The notes under the pieces: generated by a model
Told to the model about the DNA's origin: nothing
Seen by the model: the letters and a program-made list of their open reading frames with translations, nothing else
Databases searched by the model: none
Assembly: GCA_949948825.1 (NCBI GenBank)
Contig: CATLIJ010000013.1
Span: 1-18,448, forward strand
Reading direction: 5' to 3'
DNA: 18,448 nt
From: an uncultured Clostridiaceae bacterium
GTDB lineage: Bacteria > Bacillota > Clostridia > Lachnospirales > Lachnospiraceae
Part shown: positions 6,544 to 14,551 of the stretch, one piece after another
Layout: every line of letters starts with the position of its first letter
How positions within the stretch are numbered: position 1 is the first letter of the stretch
Translations under genes and position numbers: made by a program

Positions 6544-8538
6544 TCATCCTTTCCGCTCAGAACATCTTCTGCATTTCCCTGCTGTATATCCAACTGGCAG
6601 CAGCCTGCCGCAGTACTGGCACCGGGCAATATATCCCTTCTTTCCCTTGGAAAGATACCGCATAATGACTGCTTCTGTTTTCTCCCGCTCAGAAGCCAGC
6701 CACTCCTCATCAATCTTCTTGTCAAACCGGTAAGAAAACTGATAATAAAGATCCAGCTTCTTGTAATAGGTCTCATAATTCTGCATGGTATATTTATCGT
6801 GCTTATTCCCGGATATTTCTGAATCCAGCCCGCTTCGGGCAGAAATCCTCCTCCTCATTCCATCCAGCCTCGGCGGGTCCAAACAGGCATCTGCCGGATA
6901 ATTCATACAATATTCCAGCCATTGCTTTACCACCTTCCGGTCCTTCACATCAATGGGGCAGCTGATCATCCGGTACAAAATGGTCTTATCCTCAAATCCC
7001 ATGATCCGATCCTCAAACCGCTTTGCATATCCATATAAGCTTAACAGCTCATCAATGCTTACCTTTTCAAAAGGCGCCTGGGCTTTCTCTGAATGCCACA
7101 CCTGAAGAATCACATCCAGCGGCTCGTCCAGTTCCAGAAGCACTTGGGGAAAACCAAGACTGACCGTGTCCACCGGCTCCTCTTTTGCAGAAAACCGCTC
7201 CCGGATATAGGACAGAGCAGACGCTCCCATGGCATTTACATATCCAGTGTCATAAATCCCATACCTTCCTGCCCGTCCGGCAATCTGAAGAATCTCCGGA
7301 ACCGAAAGGCCCCTGCGCTCAATGCCGTCAAATTTCTCTGTCTGAATGAACACAATCCGGCGGACCGGAAGATTCAGTCCCATGCCAATGGCATCGGTTG
7401 CCACCACTACCTTTGTCCTTTTGCTGGTAAAAAGCTGCATCTGACGGCGGCGGATCTCCGGCGGCAGGCTTCCATAGATCACACTTGCCTCAATCCCCTG
7501 CTCCTCCAGCCTTCCCGCCACATCCAGCACAGATTTTTTGGAAAATACCACCAGGGCATCCCCTTCCTGCACATCCTCTGGAAACCGGAAGGGAGTCTCC
7601 TCACAGACCAGAGCAGTCTTCCGCTCATACCGGTGAATCTCATAATCATCCCCGCACAGCTCAATCAAATGGCTGACTGCTGCTTCTGCAGCCGGACTCA
7701 TGCACACATGGATCTCAGGCGCCTGAATCCCCAAAATCGCCTTTGTCCAGCAATGCCCCCGCTCTGGATCTGCTGTCATCTGTGCTTCGTCAATCACAGC
7801 GATGTCATAGGCTTTATAAAAGTCTGCCATCTCCACTGTAGATGCCGTTACCCTGCTGTTCTCTTTTGCAATACACTCCTGTCCGGTCAGCATGGTACAG
7901 GGCGTCCCATACTCATTCATTTTCTCATACACTTCCAGGGCCAAAAGCCTCAAAGGTCCCAAATATACTCCGTTCTGAGCGCATTTCAGCCGTTCCAGCG
8001 CCTGAAAGGTTTTTCCGCTGTTGGTTGGGCCAATATGAAGAATAAAGTGGCGCTGCATCTCCAGTGCCTCTGGAAACTCCAGCTCCGGGCGGGACGGCAC
8101 CAGCTGGAGAATCTTGTTTTTCAATGCCTCTGTCCGAAACGTGCGGAACAAATCAAACAAAGGCGCTGTACAGATCTCTCCCTCTGCATCTGTCTCCAAA
8201 TATTCAAAAAACGCCTGTCCCACCAGCTTCTTATCCTCTGGCAGCAAAAGAGCCAGATCCAGCCGCACCAGCTCTGGCAGTACGTTCCGCCGGATTTTTT
8301 CCAGGACAGACGAAATGTGAAAGCGGACAGCGCAATAATACAAGTTGTTAATCTGCCTGTGGTAGTTTTCCAGAGCATTTCTTGTCACCTGCGCGTCCTT
8401 AGTCCTACTTAAGGTCCGTGCAAGACTTCCTGTCTTTTCTGCTGCCCCTTTCGCTTTTCCCCCGCCTCCCCGGCGCTTTTTATTGAGTTGTTCATACTGC
8501 CTGATATATAATTCTGTCAACTCTTCCCTTTTTGTCAT
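6544..8538 (-). CDS. Suv3-like superfamily 2 RNA helicase
   Basis: Probable ATP-dependent RNA helicase of the Suv3 type (the mitochondrial degradosome helicase family). 664 residues. A basic N-terminal region (about 20-40) and a helical region precede the two RecA-like domains. Walker A GPTNSGKT is at 170-177, and motif II is DEAQ at 250-253. Motif V ATDAIGMGLNL is at 380-390, and motif VI QIAGRAGRYG is at 418-427. The C-terminus carries a CxxC...CxxC zinc ribbon (CQYCGRLL...CRRC), absent as far as I recall from the mitochondrial enzyme. The ATG at 8538 overlaps the TGA of the upstream membrane protein (ATGA), which decides the start and indicates translational coupling. An upstream in-frame ATG at 8601 would lie inside that gene. 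Role in RNA decay is inferred from the family only. Confidence 0.87.
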   Translation of the reverse strand: MTKREELTELYIRQYEQLNKKRRGGGGKAKGAAEKTGSLARTLSRTKDAQVTRNALENYHRQINNLYYCAVRFHISSVLEKIRRNVLPELVRLDLALLLPEDKKLVGQAFFEYLETDAEGEICTAPLFDLFRTFRTEALKNKILQLVPSRPELEFPEALEMQRHFILHIGPTNSGKTFQALERLKCAQNGVYLGPLRLLALEVYEKMNEYGTPCTMLTGQECIAKENSRVTASTVEMADFYKAYDIAVIDEAQMTADPERGHCWTKAILGIQAPEIHVCMSPAAEAAVSHLIELCGDDYEIHRYERKTALVCEETPFRFPEDVQEGDALVVFSKKSVLDVAGRLEEQGIEASVIYGSLPPEIRRRQMQLFTSKRTKVVVATDAIGMGLNLPVRRIVFIQTEKFDGIERRGLSVPEILQIAGRAGRYGIYDTGYVNAMGASALSYIRERFSAKEEPVDTVSLGFPQVLLELDEPLDVILQVWHSEKAQAPFEKVSIDELLSLYGYAKRFEDRIMGFEDKTILYRMISCPIDVKDRKVVKQWLEYCMNYPADACLDPPRLDGMRRRISARSGLDSEISGNKHDKYTMQNYETYYKKLDLYYQFSYRFDKKIDEEWLASEREKTEAVIMRYLSKGKKGYIARCQYCGRLLPVGYTAGKCRRCSERKG

Positions 8539-10148
8539 AAATCTGTACCCTTTTCCTCCCGCGCTGTCCCATTTTCTTCCCTGTCTTCTGACCCTTTGCA
8601 CTGAATCTGGCCATCCCTGACAACAATCTGCTCCACAGCTCCTGTCTGCAGATCATACACCGAAGCTCCGCCTAAATCATACATATTCCAATACATAATG
8701 TCCTCTGCTTCCAGCACAACCGCATAACGCTTTCCCTTATCCGCCCCAAGACCGCAGGCAGACTCTGCTCCCATATTCTCATAGATTCCCCGATGAAAAA
8801 GAAGATTAAGATATCCCCGCACCGGCAGTCCCTCCAAAGCCAGAACCGAATCTCCATACTCCTGGTTCACATACTCTGCCAAAATCCTGTTATCCTTCAA
8901 ATACCCTTCTTCCCATAGATAAGAGTCACCATTTTTATAAAAATGAAAATTCAGGCAGCAGCACACGCCTGCCAAAGCCACAAGACCTGCCATTCTCTTT
9001 TTGCTCTCTCTTTTCTCCAGCAGATTCCAGACGAGCTGGCAAATCAAAAAGGAAAACAGATAAATCCCTTTCATCCGGTCATAAGAATAGTAATAGGCAT
9101 GCTCCTTCATAATCACATTTTCCAAAACCGGAAATGCCATTACAAACATCAAAAGCCGCTCCTGGAACTCAATTTTCTTTTTCTCCCCAATGCTCCACCC
9201 TGCGAGAACCAGCAGCAAAACCCATAGCCACAAAAAGGAATCTGCATATTTTCCAAATGTATTGGTCATAGGAAAACTGCCGGAAACACCTCTTGCCAAA
9301 AACCGTGCCTTCAGCAGGACAAATAACGATTCCCTCTGTACCCGCAGCAAATAGTGCATCACATAAATCCCAAAGGAAGCTGCTGTAATGCCTCCCAGAA
9401 TACCTGCTCTCACAAAAGCCTTTTTCTTATCTTCTTTCCAGTAAACCGCCAGTTCCCCTATGGCAAACCCCACATTCGCCACATACCCAGTCCATTCAAT
9501 ATAAGGATTTGCCAGGGCAAACAGATAAAACAAAAGCTGGGAACTCCCTGACCGGGACTTTTTCATCCTGTAGTAAGCACAAATCTGAATCAAAAGAGTC
9601 AGCTGCATCAGAGAATGAGCCCAGTATACAATTCCCATGCCATGGAGCAGCTCCGGCACAAATATATAGGTAATCACCCCAATGACTGCCAGCAGCCCCC
9701 GGCTTTCCCTGTTCTCATAGACACTCCAGATGAGCCATCCCCACAAACAAGCCGAGGCAGCAAACAGCACCACATTAAACAAATACAGACTTTTTGCTTC
9801 CACTGGCAGGGAAAACAGTTTCATAAAAAACCAGGCTCCGAAAAAGCTGGCCGGAGAAAAGGAGGTATAATAGAAATTACCCTGATTATCCGGAATGGTA
9901 GCTCCCCAGGAAATCCATTTATCATCCGGACCGCCCAATGAAATCAGCGGAAGAAAAAGATGCTGGGAAATGGGCGTCTCATTATAAGCCTGTATGGTCA
10001 GCAGCGTGTGCCAGGTGGCATCCGAGTCAATATAATTAATATCCCCATCTCTGTACTTTACCACAGAAGCCAGCACCACAAGGGCTGCTGCCAAAATCAT
10101 AATCCCCAAAAGCTGCCGCCATGTGCTCCAAATATTTTTACTGTTCAT
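8535..10148 (-). CDS. Polytopic membrane protein, possibly GT-C-like glycosyltransferase
   Basis: 537 residues with about ten to eleven hydrophobic segments: one near 13-31 and a series between about 100 and 400. A hydrophilic C-terminal domain (about 400-537) is probably extracytoplasmic. After TM1 comes an acidic loop, DGDINYIDSDATWHT (35-48), followed by a long loop to residue 100. That arrangement resembles GT-C glycosyltransferases with an Asp-containing first external loop, but I recognise no diagnostic signature, so this is tentative. The ATG at 10148 is preferred. An in-frame ATG at 10214 lies between the -35 and -10 boxes of the promoter, and GGAAGAGG precedes 10148. It is the first gene of an operon with the Suv3-like helicase. 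Confidence 0.72.
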   Translation of the reverse strand: MNSKNIWSTWRQLLGIMILAAALVVLASVVKYRDGDINYIDSDATWHTLLTIQAYNETPISQHLFLPLISLGGPDDKWISWGATIPDNQGNFYYTSFSPASFFGAWFFMKLFSLPVEAKSLYLFNVVLFAASACLWGWLIWSVYENRESRGLLAVIGVITYIFVPELLHGMGIVYWAHSLMQLTLLIQICAYYRMKKSRSGSSQLLFYLFALANPYIEWTGYVANVGFAIGELAVYWKEDKKKAFVRAGILGGITAASFGIYVMHYLLRVQRESLFVLLKARFLARGVSGSFPMTNTFGKYADSFLWLWVLLLVLAGWSIGEKKKIEFQERLLMFVMAFPVLENVIMKEHAYYYSYDRMKGIYLFSFLICQLVWNLLEKRESKKRMAGLVALAGVCCCLNFHFYKNGDSYLWEEGYLKDNRILAEYVNQEYGDSVLALEGLPVRGYLNLLFHRGIYENMGAESACGLGADKGKRYAVVLEAEDIMYWNMYDLGGASVYDLQTGAVEQIVVRDGQIQCKGSEDREENGTAREEKGTDL

Positions 10149-10202
10149 TTTTCCTCTTCCCTGACGCACAGAATACATCGTCACAATACACATCATCTGC
10201 CA

Positions 10203-10231
10203 ATTATAAGTCATTGGAAAAAATAAGTCAA
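10203..10231 (-). promoter_or_regulatory. Sigma-A promoter of the membrane-protein/helicase operon
   Basis: Minus strand TTGACT (10231-10226), 17-bp spacer, TATAAT (10208-10203). Transcription would start near 10196, about 48 nt before the ATG at 10148. Confidence 0.8.
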
Positions 10232-10337
10232 CGGACTTTCCCCGCCTCGTAAAAATCCAATCGCGAGCAATGTCATTTACTTAAGCAGTGCCAGAAAAGC
10301 AGCAAGAGAAGAATAAGAGGACAGCAGAATGTTACTG

Positions 10338-10366
10338 TTGACAGCCATCCATCCGCTCACTATAAT
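10338..10366 (+). promoter_or_regulatory. Consensus sigma-A promoter of the C26 amidotransferase-like gene
   Basis: TTGACA (10338-10343), exactly 17 bp, TATAAT (10361-10366): both hexamers are perfect. Transcription would begin near 10373, only about 24 nt before the ATG, with AGGAGG at 10383-10388. The 106 bp between this and the divergent operon promoter show nothing I recognise. Confidence 0.88.
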
Positions 10367-10396
10367 AGAAGCAATTCAAATCAGGAGGACTTCTCC

Positions 10397-11092
10397 ATGC
10401 TTTATCCCCTCATCGGTGTCCCCATATTAGGAAAAGACCCGTTACGCTGCTATATGCAGTACAAATACACCCGATGCTTACAGCGGGCCGGAGGGACTGC
10501 CCAGCTTCTTGCCTGGAATGCCTCCCCTGCTGCCGTGGATGCGGCCTTAAACAAGTGTGTCGGATTTCTTTTTCCCGGAGGACCGGACATTCATCCAGAG
10601 GTTTATGGACAGCTCTCCCAGCCCGGATGCGGCCTTCCGGAGCGCAGACGGGACCATTTTGAACTGACACTGATCCAGGCTGCACTGGCAGCAGAAAAAC
10701 CATTGCTGTGCATTGGCCGCGGCATGCAGCTGCTCAATGTGGCTCTTGGAGGCACTCTGATTCAGGATATCAAATTCTATCAGGAATATCAGCATGCAGA
10801 CCTCCTTCACCGGGCCTATGCCACTCATCCAGTCCGTTTAAAGCCCCGCAGCCTTATCTCCCGACTGCTTCGCTCAGATACTGCCACAGTCAACAGCCTT
10901 CATCACCAAGTCGTTGATACAGCCGGAGACAAGGTGGAGATTACCGCTGACAGTCCGGAGGGCTTTCCGGAAGCATTGGAGCTTAAGAATTATCCCTTCT
11001 GCCTTGCCGTCCAGTGGCATCCGGAATATATGACCGCCCACTCTCCCATTCAGCAAAGGCTGTTTCAGGCATTGATTGATGCCTGCCGATAA
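10397..11092 (+). CDS. Class C26 gamma-glutamyl hydrolase-like protein with altered nucleophile motif
   Basis: 231 residues of class I glutamine-amidotransferase fold, closest in pattern to gamma-glutamyl-GABA hydrolase (PuuD-like). Seen: FPGGPDIHPEVYG (oxyanion-side loop, about 58-70), VNSLHHQ, and VQWHPE with the expected triad His208 and Glu210. The nucleophile elbow is odd. Family members read G-I-C-R-G, with the Cys attacking the gamma-glutamyl bond; here the protein reads C-I-G-R-G, with Cys105 and Gly107 exchanged. The residue at the catalytic position is therefore Gly107. Either the enzyme is inactive or altered, or Cys105 serves in a shifted geometry. AGGAGG eight bases upstream fixes the start. 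Possibly co-transcribed with the acetyltransferase 93 bp downstream, as no terminator is seen between them. Confidence 0.88.
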   Translation: MLYPLIGVPILGKDPLRCYMQYKYTRCLQRAGGTAQLLAWNASPAAVDAALNKCVGFLFPGGPDIHPEVYGQLSQPGCGLPERRRDHFELTLIQAALAAEKPLLCIGRGMQLLNVALGGTLIQDIKFYQEYQHADLLHRAYATHPVRLKPRSLISRLLRSDTATVNSLHHQVVDTAGDKVEITADSPEGFPEALELKNYPFCLAVQWHPEYMTAHSPIQQRLFQALIDACR

Positions 11093-11185
11093 AGCTTGTA
11101 CGTAAAACCATTAACTCATAAGACGAAAAAAACAAGGCAAAGAATAACTTGAGAATCAAAAAACGGTTCAATAAAAGGAGAAAAA

Positions 11186-11800
11186 ATGACGAACAAAGAA
11201 CGAATGCTTGCTGGAAAACTATACGATCCGGGCGATCCTGAAATTTTAAAGGAGCAGTTTGGCTGCATGGAAAAAATGTATGAATTTAACAAAACCATGC
11301 CGTGTGAAATGGAAAAGCGGCAAAAGCTTATGAAAGAAATGCTCGGCCATGTGGGAGAGGGCTGTTATATTGAACCGCCCTTTTATGCCAACTGGGGAGG
11401 AAAACACGTATTTTTCGGAGACCATGTATATGCCAATTTTCGTCTGACCATGACAGATGACGGCAATATTTATGTGGGAGATCATGTGATGATTGGCCCG
11501 AATGTAACCATGTCCTCTGCCGGACATCCCATAGAGCCTCATTTAAGAAAGAGGGAAATGCAGTTTAATGCAGATATTCACATTGGGAACAATGTATGGA
11601 TCGGGGCCGGAGCCATCCTTCTGCCAGGAATCACCATTGGCGATAACACAGTAATCGGGGCTGGAAGCATTGTGACAAAAGACATTCCTTCTGGTGTGGT
11701 TGCCGCTGGAAATCCATGCCGGATTCTTCGGGAAATCGGGGAAAGGGACCAAAAATATTATTTCCGGAATCTGGAGATTGATCTTGAGATTCAACCATAA
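11186..11800 (+). CDS. Maltose/galactoside O-acetyltransferase family protein
   Basis: Cytoplasmic acetyltransferase that moves acetyl from acetyl-CoA to a sugar hydroxyl (LacA/Maa/NodL group). 204 residues. The helical N-terminal maltose-acetyltransferase domain (about 4-60) contains KERMLAGKLYDP. A left-handed beta-helix of hexapeptide repeats follows from about 75 to 180 (IYVGDHVMIGPNV, IHIGNNVWIGAGA, ITIGDNTVIGAGS). The catalytic histidine is in SAGHP at His114, and the C-terminal GNPCRILREI loop is typical. AAGGAG precedes the ATG. The sugar acceptor is unknown. Its only neighbour clue is the C26 protein just upstream. Confidence 0.93.
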   Translation: MTNKERMLAGKLYDPGDPEILKEQFGCMEKMYEFNKTMPCEMEKRQKLMKEMLGHVGEGCYIEPPFYANWGGKHVFFGDHVYANFRLTMTDDGNIYVGDHVMIGPNVTMSSAGHPIEPHLRKREMQFNADIHIGNNVWIGAGAILLPGITIGDNTVIGAGSIVTKDIPSGVVAAGNPCRILREIGERDQKYYFRNLEIDLEIQP

Positions 11801-11812
11801 AACCTGTCCTCC

Positions 11813-11845
11813 AAAAAAAGAGCCGTGGTCAACTCCACGGTTCTT
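11813..11845 (-). terminator. Intrinsic terminator between convergent genes
   Basis: On the minus strand an 11-bp stem (11845-11835 with 11828-11818, one mismatched pair) with a 6-nt loop is followed by a run of seven T (11819-11813). It ends the hydrolase transcript. On the plus strand the stem has a G-U pair and only a broken T-tract, so it may also slow the acetyltransferase transcript. Confidence 0.8.
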
Positions 11846-11849
11846 CTCA

Positions 11850-12680
11850 TCACTCCAAAAACACACAGTCCCCAGCCTTCATGGAACAGCCTTGTATCTG
11901 AAAATCCCTGGCAATCCGTTCCTGGGCCATTCTGCCGGAACAATGATTCATTCCCAGTACCTTTACCCCTGCCCACTTCAGATAATCCACAGTCAGACGA
12001 ACCCGCTCCTCCTCTGCCTCCTTTAAATGAGTCCCGCCAAATATCCCGTAAACCGGCTTTCCAAAATTCTGCCGGATATGCTCCACCATATTCAGGATAC
12101 CTGGATGAGAACAACCTGCCAGAATCACCAGCCCTGCCCTGCTCTCCAGCACAAGGCAGATCTCATCTGAAAAGTCATCCGGAATCATAGCTCCCTTTGC
12201 CAGACGCACAAAACGGTCAGGAATTTTCTCAAACTCATATTTTCTGGAAAAACCTCCTGCCAGCCATATGCCGTCCGCCAGCTTTTCCTTTCCCTCACAC
12301 ACTCGATGCTCCACATGATACCTTTCCAGAAACTCCCTGTCAAAGCCAACGGAAAGGTCTGTATAGCCAAATCCATTCTTTGCATATTTGGGCTCAAAAA
12401 AATGAGGACCTGTGTAAAGAACCGGGCTTCCTCCTCCCTGCTCCAGAAGATTCCGATAACCAGCGCCATGATCATAATGGCTGTGGCTTAAGACAACTCC
12501 GTCCAGATTCTCAAGGCTCCGTCCCAGCCGATGAGCATTCCGGCACACAGCCTCCCCTGGTCCGCAGTCAAAGAGAATGCGGAAATCCTCCCTCTCTACC
12601 AGAAAAGACAGTCCATGCTGGCAGAACAGAGCTTTATTGGCGGACAGCTCATTGTCCATAAGTGTTGTAATTCGTATCAT
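11850..12680 (-). CDS. Metallo-beta-lactamase-fold hydrolase
   Basis: 276 residues of MBL fold, in the group often annotated as related to the archaeal methanopterin-pathway enzyme that makes ribofuranosylaminobenzene phosphate derivatives; the real substrate is unknown. The metal-binding HSHYDH is at 66-71, AGCSHPGI places His192 as a ligand, GIFGGTHL follows at 212-219, and MNHCSG (His246) is near the C-terminus. FDCGPG at 37-42 is the usual strand before the active site. AAGGAAGG precedes ATG 12680. It starts 13 bp after the stop of the AAA-ATPase-like gene, so the two are probably co-transcribed. The terminator at 11813-11845 closes the unit. Confidence 0.9.
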   Translation of the reverse strand: MIRITTLMDNELSANKALFCQHGLSFLVEREDFRILFDCGPGEAVCRNAHRLGRSLENLDGVVLSHSHYDHGAGYRNLLEQGGGSPVLYTGPHFFEPKYAKNGFGYTDLSVGFDREFLERYHVEHRVCEGKEKLADGIWLAGGFSRKYEFEKIPDRFVRLAKGAMIPDDFSDEICLVLESRAGLVILAGCSHPGILNMVEHIRQNFGKPVYGIFGGTHLKEAEEERVRLTVDYLKWAGVKVLGMNHCSGRMAQERIARDFQIQGCSMKAGDCVFLE

Positions 12681-12693
12681 AGTACCTTCCTTG

Positions 12694-14274
12694 TTATTCT
12701 TTCTGTCTCAGTTCTTCAATCCTACAGGTATGTTTCTTGCTCTTTTCATCATAATTAATGCCAATCAAAAGAATATTTCCACCATATTTCTGAAATACCT
12801 GAGGATAATCATTCTTTTTGATTTGATTAATTGCGCCATCTTCTGTCTTATTCCATTTTAGTTCAATGAAAAGTACAGGCATAGCCGACGCCTTTTTGGG
12901 AATGTATACCACATCGGCATATCCAATACCAGACAGCAATTCCTCAACTTTCACGAATTCATCCACACAGCTGATATAAGCAAACCGTATCACGCTTCGA
13001 AGCGCCTGTTCATTGTTATAAAAAATGGGAGCTGTTCCCGCACTGTGAACCGCTTCAATAGCAGATGCCACAGCCTCTCCATTCATATTAAGAGTCTGCT
13101 CTAATAAATGATCGGATGCCTCAATCAGCTTTACGAGTTCTTTATGTCTGCTTACCATTACTGCACGGACAAATTCCTGCCTTACCTCTTTATTGGGGAT
13201 CGAAACGGTCCTCGTATCTGCATTGTAAGCCAAATAGCCCAAATGTACCAGTAAAGTAAAAACATCGTCCTTTCTCTTAATTGTGGTCATATCATTTTGA
13301 AAGGTCCCCACATCAATTTTAATGTGTGCTCCTCCCAACATTTGAACGATTGCTTCCTTTAAACCATCCTCATCCAGGTCAATATAAACCTTTAAAGATT
13401 CATAAGTTTCTGATTGAGTCCAATAATTCCCAATCCGTTTTCTTGTCAATGCATCCATAACTGACTTCGGGCTGTAAATATGAGTACTTTCCCCTAAAAT
13501 ATATCCATCATACCATTCCTGAATCTCCGAAAAATTCAATTTTGATCCCTGACACAAATAATACACCTCATCTTCTGTAAATCCTGCAAACGCTTCTAAT
13601 GGTTCTGGCTGAAGCATCGTATATTCTTTAAAATCTGTCATTGCCGATTGAGTGCCATACTTCTTGATTGGCAAAATACCTGTCATATAAGCAGCTTCTA
13701 TCATTTTATCAGTCTGACCACTGCTCTTAAACAAACCACGCAAAAGTTGAATATACTGCTCCTGAAGATCATGGTTCATTTTAGCCTCTCGGAATAAGGC
13801 ATCCCATTCATCAATAATAACAATAAAGCGGCTGCCAGATGTCTCATGAATTCTGGCAATGGTCTCCGGCAAAGTTCTCTCTCTTCTCACATCCGGATAC
13901 AGTTCACGTAACTCCTCAATCACCTTTTCCTGTATATTTCGTACCGTATTTTGAATATGATCTGCAGTAGAAATAAACCAGGTAATATCCAGATAAATCA
14001 CATCATGCTGATTCAGATGCTCTTTAAATGAAACATCCTTTCCAATCTTTAGATCTGCAAACAGACTTTCCGAATTACAGCTCTTGTCATAATATGCACA
14101 CAGCATCTGTGCCGCATAGGATTTTCCAAAGCGGCGCGGCCTGCTGACACAGGAAAGCTTGCTTTTTGTCCCTAATGTGCGGTTTATAAATCTGATCAAT
14201 TCTGTCTTATCCACATAAACTTCCTTACGAACAGCCAAAAATCCGGCATTGCCCGGATTGACATAATTCCCCAT
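12694..14274 (-). CDS. AAA-ATPase-like / PD-(D/E)XK nuclease superfamily protein
   Basis: 526 residues of a family common and often multi-copy in gut Bacteroidetes and Clostridia. It has an N-terminal AAA-ATPase-like domain and a C-terminal PD-(D/E)XK nuclease-like domain; its biological role is not established. The N-terminus shows the family pattern FLAVRKEVYVDKTELI. A degenerate Walker A, SRPRRFGKS (44-52), is followed by a Walker B-like VIIDEWDALF. The C-terminal domain shows GYADVVYIP and FIELKW, with Asp454, Glu471 and Lys473 as probable nuclease residues. The gene reads as more AT-rich than its neighbours, which may reflect transfer. It has its own promoter (14344-14372) and probably carries the hydrolase as second gene. 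It is intact. Confidence 0.92.
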   Translation of the reverse strand: MGNYVNPGNAGFLAVRKEVYVDKTELIRFINRTLGTKSKLSCVSRPRRFGKSYAAQMLCAYYDKSCNSESLFADLKIGKDVSFKEHLNQHDVIYLDITWFISTADHIQNTVRNIQEKVIEELRELYPDVRRERTLPETIARIHETSGSRFIVIIDEWDALFREAKMNHDLQEQYIQLLRGLFKSSGQTDKMIEAAYMTGILPIKKYGTQSAMTDFKEYTMLQPEPLEAFAGFTEDEVYYLCQGSKLNFSEIQEWYDGYILGESTHIYSPKSVMDALTRKRIGNYWTQSETYESLKVYIDLDEDGLKEAIVQMLGGAHIKIDVGTFQNDMTTIKRKDDVFTLLVHLGYLAYNADTRTVSIPNKEVRQEFVRAVMVSRHKELVKLIEASDHLLEQTLNMNGEAVASAIEAVHSAGTAPIFYNNEQALRSVIRFAYISCVDEFVKVEELLSGIGYADVVYIPKKASAMPVLFIELKWNKTEDGAINQIKKNDYPQVFQKYGGNILLIGINYDEKSKKHTCRIEELRQKE

Positions 14275-14343
14275 AATTCACCTGCCGCTCCTGGTTTCTC
14301 ATTCCGAAACATACTATCCGTTTATCTCAGACTTCCACCTACA

Positions 14344-14372
14344 AGTATACTCATAAGTCCCATAAATTTCAA
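14344..14372 (-). promoter_or_regulatory. Sigma-A promoter of the AAA-ATPase-like gene
   Basis: Minus strand TTGAAA (14372-14367), 17-bp spacer, TATACT (14349-14344). Start near 14337, about 63 nt before the ATG. Its -35 box is 17 bp from that of the divergent plus-strand promoter at 14390. Confidence 0.75.
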
Positions 14373-14389
14373 CCTGAAAAATGTAGTGA

Positions 14390-14418
14390 TTGCCATTTCA
14401 CAGATCCCATGATAAAAT
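14390..14418 (+). promoter_or_regulatory. Sigma-A promoter of the structured-leader/membrane-protein unit
   Basis: TTGCCA (14390-14395), 17-bp spacer, TAAAAT (14413-14418). Transcription would begin near 14425, so the three hairpins at 14439-14549 would be the first part of the transcript and the leader would be about 218 nt long. Confidence 0.65.
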
Positions 14419-14438
14419 GATTACAGTTCACAGGGCGG

Positions 14439-14549
14439 GGAATCTGGCATGAATTTGGGCGTCAAGCTCGCTTGTAAGCCCAAATTTATGCCAGATTCCA
14501 CATCAGGCGAACGCCTGATGCTTCTTGTCCGTCTTCGACGGACAAGAAG
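14439..14549 (+). other. Array of three abutting hairpins in a long 5' leader
   Basis: Hairpin 1: 22-nt arms 14439-14460 and 14478-14499 pair fully on the plus strand, with one G-U. The minus-strand copy would have an A-C mismatch instead, which favours a plus-strand RNA. Its 17-nt loop contains CAAG-CTCG-CTTG. Hairpin 2: 9-bp arms 14501-14509 and 14512-14520 (CATCAGGCG / CGCCTGATG). Hairpin 3: 13-bp perfect arms 14521-14533 and 14537-14549 with a TTC loop. Spacing is one base, then none. No T-tract follows on either strand, so these are not ordinary terminators. It may be a cis-acting leader, a small RNA or a dispersed repeat element. The rest of the 14275-14642 spacer holds the two promoters and an A-rich stretch before the gene. 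Confidence 0.85.
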
Positions 14550-14551
14550 AT

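Noticed and set aside
7093..8412. 439-codon open frame on the plus strand
   Set aside because: It is antisense to the helicase across its conserved motifs, has no ribosome site or promoter, and reads as a low-complexity Pro/His/Leu-rich shadow.
8539..8601. Upstream ATG 8601 for the Suv3-like helicase
   Set aside because: It lies well inside the preceding gene; the ATGA overlap at 8538 gives a better coupled start.
10149..10214. Upstream ATG 10214 for the membrane protein
   Set aside because: This ATG sits between the -35 and -10 boxes of the operon promoter and would not be transcribed from it.
11850..14274. ATPase-nuclease plus hydrolase as an anti-phage defence system
   Set aside because: Neither protein belongs to a defence family I can name with confidence and no other defence gene is nearby; domain architecture alone is not enough.
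14439..14549. Hairpin array read as a CRISPR or as a tandem terminator
   Set aside because: The three stems differ from each other with no repeat-spacer pattern, and no T-tract follows on either strand.
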